The notes under the pieces are model-generated. The model was not told the origin of the DNA, ran no database searches, and saw only the letters and a program-made list of their open reading frames with translations. Source: Vibrio superstes (lineage in GTDB: Bacteria; Pseudomonadota; Gammaproteobacteria; Enterobacterales; Vibrionaceae). Taken from it: a DNA stretch of 64,000 bases. Positions 24,022 to 33,727 of this stretch are shown here, in pieces (the first letter of the stretch is position 1; each line of letters opens with the position of its first letter). Made by a program: the position numbers and the translations under genes. The stretch lies in assembly GCF_003569005.1 (NCBI RefSeq), contig NZ_BCUR01000004.1, positions 2,621,633 through 2,685,632 on the forward strand, given 5' to 3'.

Positions 24022-26781
24022 ATGACAAGATACGGACTTCGCGCACGCGTAATAACATTGACTCTCGCCCCAACACTCATTGTTGGGATGTTGCTGAGCG
24101 TGTTCTTTACTTCAAATCGCTATAACGACCTTGAAGCGCAATTGATCACCGCCGGTACCAACATTGTCGAGCCACTCGCGATTGCCAGTGAATTCGCTAT
24201 GTTACAGCAAAATCGTGAAGCGGTGAGAAGACTGATTAGCTACAGCCATCGTAAGCGCTCAGATGTGGTTCGAAGTATCGCAGTATTCGATGCCAATCAC
24301 GAATTATTTGTTACCTCAAACTTTCATCCTAACTTCCAAAGCCTGATGTTCCCCCAGTCAGAGCCAATTCCGCTACACAGCACTGTTCAGTTAATTGATA
24401 CCAAGCTGATTATTAGAACACCAGTCATCGCTGAGGCTCAGTTTGTCGCGCCTCAAGCAGACTCAAAAGAAAGTAATCAAGTGTTGGGCTACATCGCCAT
24501 AGAGCTGGATCTTTCTAGCTTGAGGCTTCAACAGTATCAAGAGATCGTCGTAGCGCTGGTTGTGATGTTCCTAGGAGTGGGGTTATCCGCCTTTTTCGCC
24601 TACCGATTGATGCAGGATATTACTGCGCCAATTACCCATTTGAAAAACAGTGTGGACCGTATTCGACGCGGGCAATTAGACGTTCGTATTGAAGGCAAAA
24701 TGCATGGTGAGCTTAATTCACTGAAGAACGGTATCAATGCGATGGCAATGTCGCTCTCTGAGTACCATATAGAGATGCAGCACAGTATTGACCAAGCGAC
24801 TTCCGATCTTCGTGAAACCTTAGAGCAGCTGGAGATCCAAAACGTTGAGCTGGATATTGCTAAGAAACGCGCTCAAGAAGCCGCGCGCGTGAAGTCTGAG
24901 TTCTTAGCCAATATGTCACACGAATTAAGAACACCGCTCAATGGCGTGATCGGCTTTACTCGTCAAATGCTCAAGACCAATTTGTCACACAGCCAAACGG
25001 ATTACCTGTTAACTATCGAGCGTTCAGCTAACAATTTGCTTAGCATTATCAATGACATCTTAGACTTCTCTAAACTTGAGGCGGGTAAGCTGCTTCTAGA
25101 AAATATCCCATTTGATTTCCAAGAATCACTGGAAGAAGTTGTCAATCTGCAAGCCCCAAGCGCGCACGAAAAAGGACTAGAGTTAACCCTGAAGATCGAC
25201 CCTAAGATCCCTGCTGGGGTTGTAGGTGATTCATTACGCATTCAGCAAGTACTGACCAACTTAGTGGGTAACGCAGTTAAGTTTACCGAACGTGGCAACA
25301 TTGACGTCAGCATTGAACTTCGTACGCAAAAGGAAGATCAAGTTGAGATCCAGTTTATGGTGAAAGATAGTGGTATCGGTATCTCTGAGCGCCAGCAAGC
25401 TCAACTGTTCCAAGCATTTAGCCAAGCGGATGCCAGTATTTCAAGACGTTACGGTGGTACAGGTCTTGGCCTTGTCATTACCCAGAAACTGGTGCGCCAA
25501 ATGGGCGGTGAAATCAGCCTAACCAGTCGTCTGCACCAAGGCTCAACCTTCTGGTTCACTATTCGCCTCAATACCACCGACTTGCCACTTGAACAGATCG
25601 ATCTTTCAGATATTCGTGGCAAAGAAGTGCTGCTAATTGAGCAAAACCTGCAAGCGGCCAATGTATTACAACAACTGTTAACTCAAGAAAATATTGTTAC
25701 TCAATATCGCTCGGCGATTCCTGAGTCCATTACTCCTCATGATTATATTATCTATAACGTTCCAGTGAATGAGATCATGGGAGAGGCAGAACTGGTCGAG
25801 TTCATCTATCAAGCTAAAGCAGTTTGCCCGAACGTTATTATTGGTCTGCCAAGTAATCAGCTAGCCCTATCTGAAACCTTGATGGCTCAGCATTCTGTAA
25901 CCTGTATCATCAAGCCACTAACTCGCACTAAGATCATGCAGGCGATGCTACGCGGCCAAGATAGCAGTGTGCCTATCTACGCAAAACCCGAGCCTCTATT
26001 GCTTGAGAAACTACCACTTAAAGTAATGGCGGTTGACGACAACCCAGCAAATCTCAAGCTCATCAGCGCCTTGCTTGATGAGCACGTAGAGTCAGTCGTC
26101 ACCTGCTCCAATGGTCAGAGCGCCGTCGACGAGGCCACTCGCACTCACTTTGATTTGATCTTAATGGATATTCAGATGCCAGGGTTGGATGGTGTTGCGG
26201 CTTGCCAAGCTATCAAGCAAACAACGACCAATAGAGATACTCCTATCATTGCAGTGACTGCCCATGCGATGAGTGGCGAGCGCGATAGATTGCTGCAAGC
26301 GGGGATGGATGATTACCTGACCAAACCTATTGAGGAGCGAGTTCTGCTCAAGGTACTTAATCATTGGGGTGGAAACCCAATTGATGAGACAGTGGCAGTC
26401 TCTGCACCAGAAGTCGTTTCTACACCGAGCAGTGACGTCATCATTGACTGGCGAGCAGCCTTAGCTCAATCCGCCAACAAGGAAGACTTAGCCAAAGAGA
26501 TGCTGCAGATGCTCGTGGATTACATTCCAGAAGTTAATGAGATCGTGGAGCAAGCAATTGATGAGCAATTAGGCTCACGAGAAGACCTTATCCACCATAT
26601 CCATAAACTGCATGGTAGCAGTAGCTACTGTGGTGTTCCTAAGCTTAAGAAGGCCTGTGCATTGCTCGAACAGATGTTGCGCTCTGGAGAGACGATAGAA
26701 GATATTGAGCCTGAGCTGTTAGAGCTTCAAGATGAAATGGAGAAGGTACAAACGACGGCTCGCTTGTACCTACAAGGTTAG
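24022..26781 (+). CDS. barA: hybrid sensor histidine kinase BarA (VarS)
   Basis: A 919-aa tripartite sensor kinase. Membrane helices at about 10-30 and 172-195 flank a periplasmic sensor; a HAMP domain and coiled coil follow. The dimerisation domain has FLANMSHELRTPLNG with the phospho-acceptor His300; the ATPase domain has NLVGNAVKFTE and GTGLGLVITQKLV. A degenerate receiver-like segment (about 540-650) precedes a true receiver with Asp716 in LILMDIQMPG, and a C-terminal HPt domain has His864 in HKLHGSSS. In related bacteria it phosphorylates UvrY/VarA, which drives CsrB-type sRNAs that sequester CsrA. Confidence 0.94.
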   Translation: MTRYGLRARVITLTLAPTLIVGMLLSVFFTSNRYNDLEAQLITAGTNIVEPLAIASEFAMLQQNREAVRRLISYSHRKRSDVVRSIAVFDANHELFVTSNFHPNFQSLMFPQSEPIPLHSTVQLIDTKLIIRTPVIAEAQFVAPQADSKESNQVLGYIAIELDLSSLRLQQYQEIVVALVVMFLGVGLSAFFAYRLMQDITAPITHLKNSVDRIRRGQLDVRIEGKMHGELNSLKNGINAMAMSLSEYHIEMQHSIDQATSDLRETLEQLEIQNVELDIAKKRAQEAARVKSEFLANMSHELRTPLNGVIGFTRQMLKTNLSHSQTDYLLTIERSANNLLSIINDILDFSKLEAGKLLLENIPFDFQESLEEVVNLQAPSAHEKGLELTLKIDPKIPAGVVGDSLRIQQVLTNLVGNAVKFTERGNIDVSIELRTQKEDQVEIQFMVKDSGIGISERQQAQLFQAFSQADASISRRYGGTGLGLVITQKLVRQMGGEISLTSRLHQGSTFWFTIRLNTTDLPLEQIDLSDIRGKEVLLIEQNLQAANVLQQLLTQENIVTQYRSAIPESITPHDYIIYNVPVNEIMGEAELVEFIYQAKAVCPNVIIGLPSNQLALSETLMAQHSVTCIIKPLTRTKIMQAMLRGQDSSVPIYAKPEPLLLEKLPLKVMAVDDNPANLKLISALLDEHVESVVTCSNGQSAVDEATRTHFDLILMDIQMPGLDGVAACQAIKQTTTNRDTPIIAVTAHAMSGERDRLLQAGMDDYLTKPIEERVLLKVLNHWGGNPIDETVAVSAPEVVSTPSSDVIIDWRAALAQSANKEDLAKEMLQMLVDYIPEVNEIVEQAIDEQLGSREDLIHHIHKLHGSSSYCGVPKLKKACALLEQMLRSGETIEDIEPELLELQDEMEKVQTTARLYLQG

Positions 26782-27158
26782 CACTCGAGAATAACCGTAG
26801 CTACGGCGTAGTGCCTTTCATCGGATATTGACAGATGAATATGCGCAACGCCAAGCTGCTGAGAAACTTCTTGAGCCCTGCCCGACAGCAGTAGCACCGG
26901 CTTGCCCAAGGCGTCATTACTAATGGTGAAATCTTGGAACGACACACCTTTTGCTATGCCGGTACCTAAAGCCTTAGAGGCGGCTTCTTTGGCAGCAAAG
27001 CGTTTGGCTAGGAACTTAGCCTTTGAGGTGAGCTGATGAAACCGCTCCATCTCAACCTCAGTTAAAATGCGCTCAGCAAAACTAACACCCGTACGATTGA
27101 GCGCCTTTTCTACGCGCTCAATCTCTGCAATGTCAGTCCCTAAACCAACAATGGCCAT
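26778..27158 (-). CDS. acpS: holo-[acyl-carrier-protein] synthase
   Basis: A 126-aa enzyme that attaches 4'-phosphopantetheine to acyl carrier protein. Magnesium-binding Asp in GLGTDIAEIERVE and Glu in KRFAAKEAASKALG. The last 4 bp overlap the barA stop region on the other strand, so the two genes converge without space for a terminator. Its ATG overlaps the pdxJ stop (TAATG). Confidence 0.96.
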   Translation of the reverse strand: MAIVGLGTDIAEIERVEKALNRTGVSFAERILTEVEMERFHQLTSKAKFLAKRFAAKEAASKALGTGIAKGVSFQDFTISNDALGKPVLLLSGRAQEVSQQLGVAHIHLSISDERHYAVATVILEC

Positions 27159-27889
27159 TACTTACGAGCCTGATCCATGATCGCTTTCATGTCAGCGACC
27201 GCTTTGTTCAAGCCATCAAATACTGCACGCCCCATAATCGAGTGGCCGATATTCAGCTCATAGATCTCAGGCAGTGCCGCAACAGGGCCAACGTTGTGAT
27301 ACGTCAAGCCATGCCCCGCATTTACCGTGATGCCTAAGCCTGATGCATAGGTTGCAGCTTCGGCAATAACCTTAAGCTCTTTGTGTTGCTCTTCTTCAGT
27401 CTGTGCTTCTGCATAGTGACCGGTGTGAAGCTCAATGAAAGGGGCGCCCGCAGCCTTCGATGCATCGATTTGCTTCGAATTTGGGTCAATAAACAATGAT
27501 ACCTTGATGCCTGCTGCTGCCAGTTTTTCTGTAGCAGCTTTGATCTTGTCGAACTGACCTACGACGTCTAGACCACCTTCCGTAGTAAGCTCTTCGCGTT
27601 TTTCAGGAACCAAACATACGAACTCTGGCTGAGTCTTAAGTGCGATATCTACCATCTCGTCGGTAACAGCCATCTCAAGGTTCATGCGAGTCTGAATCGT
27701 CTCAGCTAGGATACGAACGTCTCTGTCGAGGATATGACGACGATCTTCGCGCAAGTGGATTGTGATGCCATCGGCACCGGCACGTTCTGCAATTTCGGCT
27801 GCGTGAACTGGATCTGGATACTTAGTTCCGCGCGCATTTCGTAGGGTCGCAATGTGGTCAATGTTGACCCCAAGTAAGATTGGATTCAT
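27158..27889 (-). CDS. pdxJ: pyridoxine 5'-phosphate synthase
   Basis: A 243-aa TIM-barrel enzyme that forms pyridoxine 5'-phosphate from deoxyxylulose 5-phosphate and aminoacetone phosphate. Motifs GVNIDHIATLRNARGTKYPDP at the N terminus, ITIHLREDRRHI, and NAGHGLTYHNV. It overlaps recO by 4 bp (ATGA) and acpS by 1 bp: a tight recO-pdxJ-acpS operon as in E. coli. Confidence 0.97.
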   Translation of the reverse strand: MNPILLGVNIDHIATLRNARGTKYPDPVHAAEIAERAGADGITIHLREDRRHILDRDVRILAETIQTRMNLEMAVTDEMVDIALKTQPEFVCLVPEKREELTTEGGLDVVGQFDKIKAATEKLAAAGIKVSLFIDPNSKQIDASKAAGAPFIELHTGHYAEAQTEEEQHKELKVIAEAATYASGLGITVNAGHGLTYHNVGPVAALPEIYELNIGHSIMGRAVFDGLNKAVADMKAIMDQARK

Positions 27890-28605
27890 TTTCCGATACT
27901 CCGTGTTCGGGGCATAAATAACTCCCGACTTTTTATTGGTTTTCCGCCAAGATAAGGCTTTAAGGCTATACGTGTAAAGCGCTTTGCCGCGCTCAACTGA
28001 GATTTAGAGGTAAAACGCCTTTCGCTCAAGGCTATCAACTCTTCCCCCATAAAGGTTAGGTTGTCTTTTCGCACCGAGGCAATGAAGCCTTGTTGCTCTC
28101 GATAACGGTAGGTCATCTTAGGGTCTATAGGCTCCCCTGTGCCCGAGCAATGCATAAAATCAACGCCGTATCCGAGTGCATTCAGCAAAGCGAGTTCAAA
28201 GCGGCGCAATGCAGGTTCTGGGTTATCAGCTTGAGCAAGCTCGGTTAATGCATGTAGGTAATCGATAAACAGCTCTGGATAGGGCACCTCTTGTGCAATC
28301 ACTCTCACCAATATTTCATTGATGTACATGGCTGAATAAAGAGTTACGCCACTCAGAGGTAAACCAAGACTAATGGGTTCGGCTTGGCGCAGGGTTTTCA
28401 TAGAGCCGCCCCCCGACCACTTGAGTAGTAAAGGCGTAAAGGGTTGCAGGGCCCCTTTTAGTGGTGAGCGCTTGCTTCTGCCGCCCTTACTGAGGATGGT
28501 CACACGACCAAATTCCTCAGAAAAGACATCTAAGATCAAGCTAGATTCTGTATAAGGGCGACGATGCAGTACAAAGCAACGTTGGAAGCCTTCAATTACC
28601 GACAT
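27886..28605 (-). CDS. recO: DNA repair protein RecO
   Basis: A 239-aa recombination mediator that helps load RecA at single-strand gaps with RecR. N-terminal OB-fold (CFVLHRRPYTESSLILDVFSEEFG), then a helical domain. The zinc cysteines of some RecO proteins are absent; only one Cys remains in the C-terminal half. It is first gene after the era terminator (28622-28648). Confidence 0.93.
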   Translation of the reverse strand: MSVIEGFQRCFVLHRRPYTESSLILDVFSEEFGRVTILSKGGRSKRSPLKGALQPFTPLLLKWSGGGSMKTLRQAEPISLGLPLSGVTLYSAMYINEILVRVIAQEVPYPELFIDYLHALTELAQADNPEPALRRFELALLNALGYGVDFMHCSGTGEPIDPKMTYRYREQQGFIASVRKDNLTFMGEELIALSERRFTSKSQLSAAKRFTRIALKPYLGGKPIKSRELFMPRTRSIGK

Positions 28606-28621
28606 AGTATTGATGCCATAA

Positions 28622-28648
28622 AAAACTCCACGTCTAAGGTGGAGTTTT
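28622..28648 (-). terminator. Rho-independent terminator of era
   Basis: A 10-bp perfect stem (AAAACTCCAC with GTGGAGTTTT) with a 7-nt loop, followed on the minus strand by TTTTTATGG. It separates the lepA-lepB-rnc-era transcript from recO-pdxJ-acpS. Confidence 0.85.
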
Positions 28649-28659
28649 GAGTTTAATCT

Positions 28660-29646
28660 TTATAGGTCATCCATGTAGCCCAATGAACGAAGTGCTCGCT
28701 CATCGTCAGCCCAACCAGATTTGACCTTAACCCAAGTCTCTAGATAAACCTTGCGACCAAATAACTCTTCCATATCTAAACGAGCTTCTCGTCCGATGGT
28801 TTTTATCTTGTCACCACCCTTACCTATGACCATTTTCTTCTGGCCACTGCGCTCAACGAGAATCAGAGCGTTAATGTGGAAACCATCATTGTCAGGGTTG
28901 TAATCAAAACGCTCAATTTCCACAGTGACTGAGTATGGTAGCTCGTCGCCAGTGAAACGCATTAATTTCTCACGCACGATCTCTGAAGCCATAAAGCGCT
29001 GAGAGCGGTCTGTTACGTACTCTTCAGGGAAATGGTGTGTCGCTTTTGGTAAGAAGTCACGAACGTGTTTACGCAATACATCAGTATTCTTGCCTAGCTT
29101 TGCAGAGATAGGCACAACGTCAACGAAGTCCATCTTCTGTGTCATCTCTTGCATGTGCTGCATTACAAGGTTTCGGTCTTGTACTTTATCAACCTTATTC
29201 ACACACAATACGACAGGGAAGTTTGCTGCTCTTAGCTTGTTTAGCACCATCTCATCGTCAGCAGTCCAGTGCGTACCATCAACCAAGAAAAACACCAAGT
29301 TTACATCACTCAAAGAGCTGTTCGCAGCGCGGTTCATCAAACGGTTGATTGCGCGTTTTTCTTCGATGTGAAGCCCTGGGGTATCTACAAAGATAGCCTG
29401 AAAATCACCGTCAGTGTCTACACCCATAATACGGTGACGAGTTGTCTGAGGTTTACGCGAGGTAATCGAGATCTTCTGACCAAGGATATGGTTAAGAAGC
29501 GTTGATTTACCTACGTTAGGTCGACCCACAATAGCGATAAAGCCACAGTGTTGGTTCTCAACAGAGGTTGCTTTTTCTTGGTTGTGCGAAGCAAAGTACG
29601 CATCAAGGTCGATACCTTGATCTTCTGGCTGATCGTGATTAGACAT
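28660..29646 (-). CDS. era: GTPase Era
   Basis: A 328-aa GTPase that binds the 3' end of 16S rRNA and assists 30S assembly. G1 GRPNVGKSTLLN, G3 DTPGLH, G4 NKVDKV, then a C-terminal KH domain (KMVIGKGGDKIKTIGREAR). An N-terminal extension of about 30 residues precedes the G domain relative to E. coli. It overlaps the rnc stop by 8 bp and uses the GGAG inside rnc. Confidence 0.96.
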   Translation of the reverse strand: MSNHDQPEDQGIDLDAYFASHNQEKATSVENQHCGFIAIVGRPNVGKSTLLNHILGQKISITSRKPQTTRHRIMGVDTDGDFQAIFVDTPGLHIEEKRAINRLMNRAANSSLSDVNLVFFLVDGTHWTADDEMVLNKLRAANFPVVLCVNKVDKVQDRNLVMQHMQEMTQKMDFVDVVPISAKLGKNTDVLRKHVRDFLPKATHHFPEEYVTDRSQRFMASEIVREKLMRFTGDELPYSVTVEIERFDYNPDNDGFHINALILVERSGQKKMVIGKGGDKIKTIGREARLDMEELFGRKVYLETWVKVKSGWADDERALRSLGYMDDL

Positions 29647-30316
29647 TAGTTAATTTCTCCAACGCAAGTTCAGCCGCAGCTTGTTCAGCTTTGCGACGAC
29701 TGGTGCCTTTACCCGTAAAAGGTCTTTCTACACCTGATACTATGCAATCAACGGTAAACTCTTGGTTGTGAGCCTCACCCTTAATCTTAGTTACATCGTA
29801 AGTCGGTAACGGTTTACGACGACCTTGTAAGAACTCCTGAAGACGTGTCTTAGGGTCTTTTTGCGATACACCAGGTTCAATCGCCTCAAGGCGACTCATG
29901 TACCAGCTAAGAACAATCGCTCGCACTGGCTCTGTACCGCTGTCTAGGTATATAGCGCCGATAATGGCTTCTACCGCATCTGCAAGGATAGAATCGCGAC
30001 GGAATCCGCCACTCTTCAACTCACCTGGACCTAATTTTAAGTAGTCTCCGAGTTCAAATTCACGCGCTAATTCAGCCAGAGTTTTACCTCTTACCAGTGT
30101 GGCACGCATTCGACTCATGTCGCCCTCGTTTACCTTTGGAAAACGGTGGTACAAATCATCTGTGATGACAAAACTTAAAATTGAATCGCCCAGAAACTCT
30201 AGTCGCTCATTATGTTTGCCATTGGCGCTGCGGTGGGTCAGCGCCAAGTTCAGTTTATCTAAGTCATTGAATTTGTATCCAATGCTCTTTTCTAGTCTAG
30301 CTAATTGAGAAGTCAT
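29639..30316 (-). CDS. rnc: ribonuclease III
   Basis: A 225-aa double-strand-specific endoribonuclease that processes rRNA precursors. The signature NERLEFLGDSILSFV holds catalytic acidic residues; a second set is in ADAVEAIIGAIYLD; a dsRNA-binding domain fills the C terminus. It sits between lepB and era, as in other gammaproteobacteria. Confidence 0.97.
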   Translation of the reverse strand: MTSQLARLEKSIGYKFNDLDKLNLALTHRSANGKHNERLEFLGDSILSFVITDDLYHRFPKVNEGDMSRMRATLVRGKTLAELAREFELGDYLKLGPGELKSGGFRRDSILADAVEAIIGAIYLDSGTEPVRAIVLSWYMSRLEAIEPGVSQKDPKTRLQEFLQGRRKPLPTYDVTKIKGEAHNQEFTVDCIVSGVERPFTGKGTSRRKAEQAAAELALEKLTNV

Positions 30317-30325
30317 ACTCTCTGA

Positions 30326-31222
30326 TTACTCTATGCCGCCAATGCGGTTTAAACGGATACCGGTTGGAATCCAAGATGGCAGGAAGCTGTCGTCACTACG
30401 ATCAAACTCAAAGCTCACCCATATTCCAACTGCTTTACCAACGAGGTTGGCTTCAGGAACAAAGCCCCAATAACGGCTATCTGCGCTGTTATCACGGTTG
30501 TCACCCATCATGAAATAATGCCCTTGTGGCACAATCCATTCACGAACACCAGCTCTAGGCTGATACGCAGCTACGTTATCCTGACGCAGTGGATTCACCA
30601 AAACTTGGTGCTGATGCTCACCCATGGTTTCGTCTAGACGAATCAATGGGATGTTATTTTGTATAAACTCACTTTCCGTATAGTTGGTCAGAGGCACTGG
30701 TGTGCATTGCTTCTCACCACTTGGCTTAATACAAAGTTTCTTATCTTGAGTATAGCGAACCGTATCACCCGGCAAGCCGATTACTCGCTTAATGTAGTCA
30801 ATGTTTGGTTGAGGTGGGAATTTAAATACCGCTACGTCACCACGCTCTGGCTTACCCGTTTCAACTAACTGGTTGCGCCATACAGGGTCTTTCAAGCCGT
30901 AAGAGAATTTCTCAACAACGATAAAGTCACCAATCAGCAAGGTTGGCATCATAGAGCCCGATGGGATCTGAAAGGGTTCGTAGATAAACGAACGCAATAC
31001 CAACACAAAGGCGATCACAGGGAAAATAGAAACACTGTTCTCAATCCACCATGGCTGATGAGTTATCTTAGCCTTGGTTTTATCGTCCAAGCCCGTTGTT
31101 TGAGCCTCAACCTCTGCCACCTTGGCAGCTCTTTTCTTTGCCCAAACGAGCTTTTCTAGAGCGTAGACAATACCAGTAACCAAAGTCACACAGACTAGGA
31201 TTAGTGAAAACGTATTAGCCAT
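30326..31222 (-). CDS. lepB: signal peptidase I
   Basis: A 298-aa inner-membrane protease that removes signal peptides from exported proteins. Two N-terminal membrane segments (about 3-22 and 63-80), then the periplasmic catalytic domain with the Ser90-Lys145 dyad in PSGSMMPTLLIGDF and DYIKRVIGLPGD. The GDNRDNSADSRYWG box follows. AAGGGA lies 7 bp upstream of the ATG. Confidence 0.97.
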   Translation of the reverse strand: MANTFSLILVCVTLVTGIVYALEKLVWAKKRAAKVAEVEAQTTGLDDKTKAKITHQPWWIENSVSIFPVIAFVLVLRSFIYEPFQIPSGSMMPTLLIGDFIVVEKFSYGLKDPVWRNQLVETGKPERGDVAVFKFPPQPNIDYIKRVIGLPGDTVRYTQDKKLCIKPSGEKQCTPVPLTNYTESEFIQNNIPLIRLDETMGEHQHQVLVNPLRQDNVAAYQPRAGVREWIVPQGHYFMMGDNRDNSADSRYWGFVPEANLVGKAVGIWVSFEFDRSDDSFLPSWIPTGIRLNRIGGIE

Positions 31223-31258
31223 TGAAATCCCTTAAATTTAACTGTTTCTAAAACAACG

Positions 31259-31289
31259 AAAGTGAAAGGGTCATTAACCCTTTCACTTT
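31259..31289 (-). terminator. hairpin between lepA and lepB
   Basis: A perfect 13-bp stem (31259-31271 with 31277-31289) and 5-nt loop, followed on the minus strand by CGTTGTTTTAG. The weak T-tract suggests partial termination or an RNA-processing/stability element inside the lepA-lepB-rnc-era transcript rather than a full stop. Confidence 0.55.
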
Positions 31290-31317
31290 GTAATTCATAA
31301 TCAACCGTTATTAATGG

Positions 31318-33111
31318 TTAATCTTTGCCTACATGAAGAATCGCTAGGAAGGCCTCTTGCGGAAGCTCAACGTTACCGATTTGCTTCATACGCTTCTTAC
31401 CTTCTTTCTGCTTCTTCAAAAGCTTTTTCTTACGGCTCACATCACCACCGTAACATTTAGCGATTACATTTTTACGCAACTGCTTAACGGTTGAACGAGC
31501 GATAATGTGGTTGCCAATTGCTGCCTGAATAGCAATATCAAACATCTGGCGAGGAATGAATTCTTTCATTTTCTCAACCAACTGACGACCGCGTGTTTGC
31601 GAGTTATCTTTATGAGTGATAATAGCCAATGCATCAACTGTATCGCCATTAAGCAATACGTCTACACGCACCATGTTTGATTCTGCGTAGCGATGGAAAT
31701 TGTAGTCTAGAGACGCGTAGCCACGTGATGTCGATTTTAGGCGGTCAAAGAAGTCTAGTACCACTTCTGCCATTGGCAGGTCGTAGGTAAGAGCAACTTG
31801 GTTTCCGTGATAAACCATATCAACCTGAATACCACGCTTCTCAACACAAAGGGTAATAACATTACCTAGGTAGTCTGATGGTACTAGGATATTACAGCGA
31901 GCAATAGGCTCACGAATCTCTTCAAGATCATTTACCGCTGGTAACTTCGCTGGACTATCAACGTACAGTAAATCACCATTGGTCTTAACCACTTCGTATA
32001 CTACCGTTGGTGCTGTAGTAATGAGGTCTAGGTCGTATTCACGCTCTAGACGTTCTTGGATAACTTCCATGTGAAGCATACCCAAGAAACCACAACGGAA
32101 GCCAAAGCCTAGTGCTGCAGAACTCTCTGGCTCATAGAACAATGATGCGTCGTTTAGGCTCAATTTACCCAGAGCGTCACGGAAGTTTTCGTAATCATCA
32201 GAGGATACAGGGAATAAACCCGCGTAAACCTGCGGTTTCACTTTTTGGAAGCCTGGCAGTGCTTTTTCACAGCCGCCTTTAGCGTGAGTTAGGGTATCGC
32301 CTACTGGCGCACCTAGGATGTCTTTAATACCACAAACAACCCAACCTACCTCACCGGTATTCAGTTCTGTTGTATCAAGCTGTTTTGGCGTAAAGATACC
32401 GATGCGGTCAATACCCCAAACTTGGCCTGTACTCATTACTTTTATCTTGTCGTTCTTCTTAAGCTTACCGTGTTTTACACGCACTAGAGATACAACGCCA
32501 AGATAATTATCAAACCATGAATCAATGATCAGCGCTTGCAAAGGTCCTTCAGGGTCACCTTCTGGCGCAGGAATGGAGCTAACGATGGTCTCAAGAACTT
32601 CATCAACACCGACGCCTGTCTTAGCAGAACAGCGAGTTGCTTCCATCGCATCAATACCAACGATCTCTTCGATTTCTTCTGAAACACGCTCAGGATCAGC
32701 GGCTGGAAGGTCAATCTTATTCAAGATTGGCACAACCTCTAGATCCATTTCGATTGCGGTATAACAGTTAGCTAGCGTCTGCGCTTCAACGCCTTGACCT
32801 GCATCAACCACCAGCAAAGCACCTTCACAGGCCGCTAGAGAGCGAGATACTTCATAGGAAAAATCCACGTGCCCTGGAGTATCGATGAAGTTCAGCTGAT
32901 AGGTTTCCCCATCATTTGCTTTGTAGTCTAGAGTCACACTCTGAGATTTGATCGTGATGCCACGCTCTCTTTCAAGATCCATAGAATCAAGAACTTGCGC
33001 TTCCATTTCGCGATCACTAAGGCCTCCACAAACTTGAATCAGGCGATCTGATAAGGTGGATTTACCATGGTCAATGTGGGCAATAATCGAAAAGTTACGA
33101 ATGTTCTTCAT
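31318..33111 (-). CDS. lepA: elongation factor 4 (LepA)
   Basis: A 597-aa ribosomal GTPase related to EF-G, implicated in initiation and back-translocation. G1 AHIDHGKSTLSD, G2 RERGITI, G3 DTPGHVDF, G4 NKIDLP, then EF-G-like domains and the LepA-specific C-terminal domain ending in AFLAILHVGKD. It is the first gene of the lepA-lepB-rnc-era group. Confidence 0.97.
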   Translation of the reverse strand: MKNIRNFSIIAHIDHGKSTLSDRLIQVCGGLSDREMEAQVLDSMDLERERGITIKSQSVTLDYKANDGETYQLNFIDTPGHVDFSYEVSRSLAACEGALLVVDAGQGVEAQTLANCYTAIEMDLEVVPILNKIDLPAADPERVSEEIEEIVGIDAMEATRCSAKTGVGVDEVLETIVSSIPAPEGDPEGPLQALIIDSWFDNYLGVVSLVRVKHGKLKKNDKIKVMSTGQVWGIDRIGIFTPKQLDTTELNTGEVGWVVCGIKDILGAPVGDTLTHAKGGCEKALPGFQKVKPQVYAGLFPVSSDDYENFRDALGKLSLNDASLFYEPESSAALGFGFRCGFLGMLHMEVIQERLEREYDLDLITTAPTVVYEVVKTNGDLLYVDSPAKLPAVNDLEEIREPIARCNILVPSDYLGNVITLCVEKRGIQVDMVYHGNQVALTYDLPMAEVVLDFFDRLKSTSRGYASLDYNFHRYAESNMVRVDVLLNGDTVDALAIITHKDNSQTRGRQLVEKMKEFIPRQMFDIAIQAAIGNHIIARSTVKQLRKNVIAKCYGGDVSRKKKLLKKQKEGKKRMKQIGNVELPQEAFLAILHVGKD

Positions 33112-33148
33112 AGTAAGGTGCGGTTAGACTCATACAAAATTGAAAGGG

Positions 33149-33176
33149 AAAATGATGGTTTTTTCATCATCATTTT
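33149..33176 (-). terminator. hairpin between rseC and lepA
   Basis: A 9-bp stem (AAAATGATG with CATCATTTT) and a 10-nt loop, with only CCCTTTCAATTTTG after it on the minus strand. A weak terminator or attenuator at the end of rpoE-rseABC. Confidence 0.35.
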
Positions 33177-33222
33177 GCTCAGGTTGGCAGATTCTACCCA
33201 ATTTCAGCGCTTGCCGCTATCT

Positions 33223-33717
33223 TCATTTTACTTCTAATTGTTGGCCTAGGGTACGAATCAGAGTTACTTGTTGTTCTGCATCATGATTAGATTGTCGGAG
33301 TTTGGCTTTCACAGCCATGCCGCTCATCAAGGCAAAACCGGCTCCAAAGATAATACTTACCCATTCTTGGCCATTGAACATGGCCTCAGAAATCTCTGCG
33401 CCAATCACAGCGCCAAGGAACAAAAACAATAGAGGAACGAGATAGACTAAGGCTGCAGCAGACAGCAAGGCTTTTTCTGGGAGGCCAATCTCCACGATGT
33501 CGCCTTCTGAGACCTGTACAGGTGTTGTTAGCGACCAAGCGTGTTGTTTATTGCCAATGGCTTTGGTGACTTGACCTGTGGCACAACTGGATTTAGAGGC
33601 GCAGCTGTTGCAACTGGTCTGCTGCTCACAGGATAAGTCGACTTTAAAAAGTTTAGCTGGTGAATTAGGTGACGCTATCTCCGTCACCCTTGTCACTTGA
33701 GCCAGTGCGTTCATCAT
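33223..33717 (-). CDS. rseC: sigma-E factor regulatory protein RseC
   Basis: A 164-aa inner-membrane protein with a cysteine-rich N terminus (CEQQTSCNSCASKSSC, about residues 29-44) and two membrane segments near residues 83-102 and 112-132. RseC is a minor positive modulator of sigma-E and is also linked to SoxR reduction and thiamine work. Starts at 33717 or 33714 (ATGATG). Last gene of rpoE-rseA-rseB-rseC. Confidence 0.92.
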   Translation of the reverse strand: MMNALAQVTRVTEIASPNSPAKLFKVDLSCEQQTSCNSCASKSSCATGQVTKAIGNKQHAWSLTTPVQVSEGDIVEIGLPEKALLSAAALVYLVPLLFLFLGAVIGAEISEAMFNGQEWVSIIFGAGFALMSGMAVKAKLRQSNHDAEQQVTLIRTLGQQLEVK

Positions 33718-33727
33718 GATCAGTTAC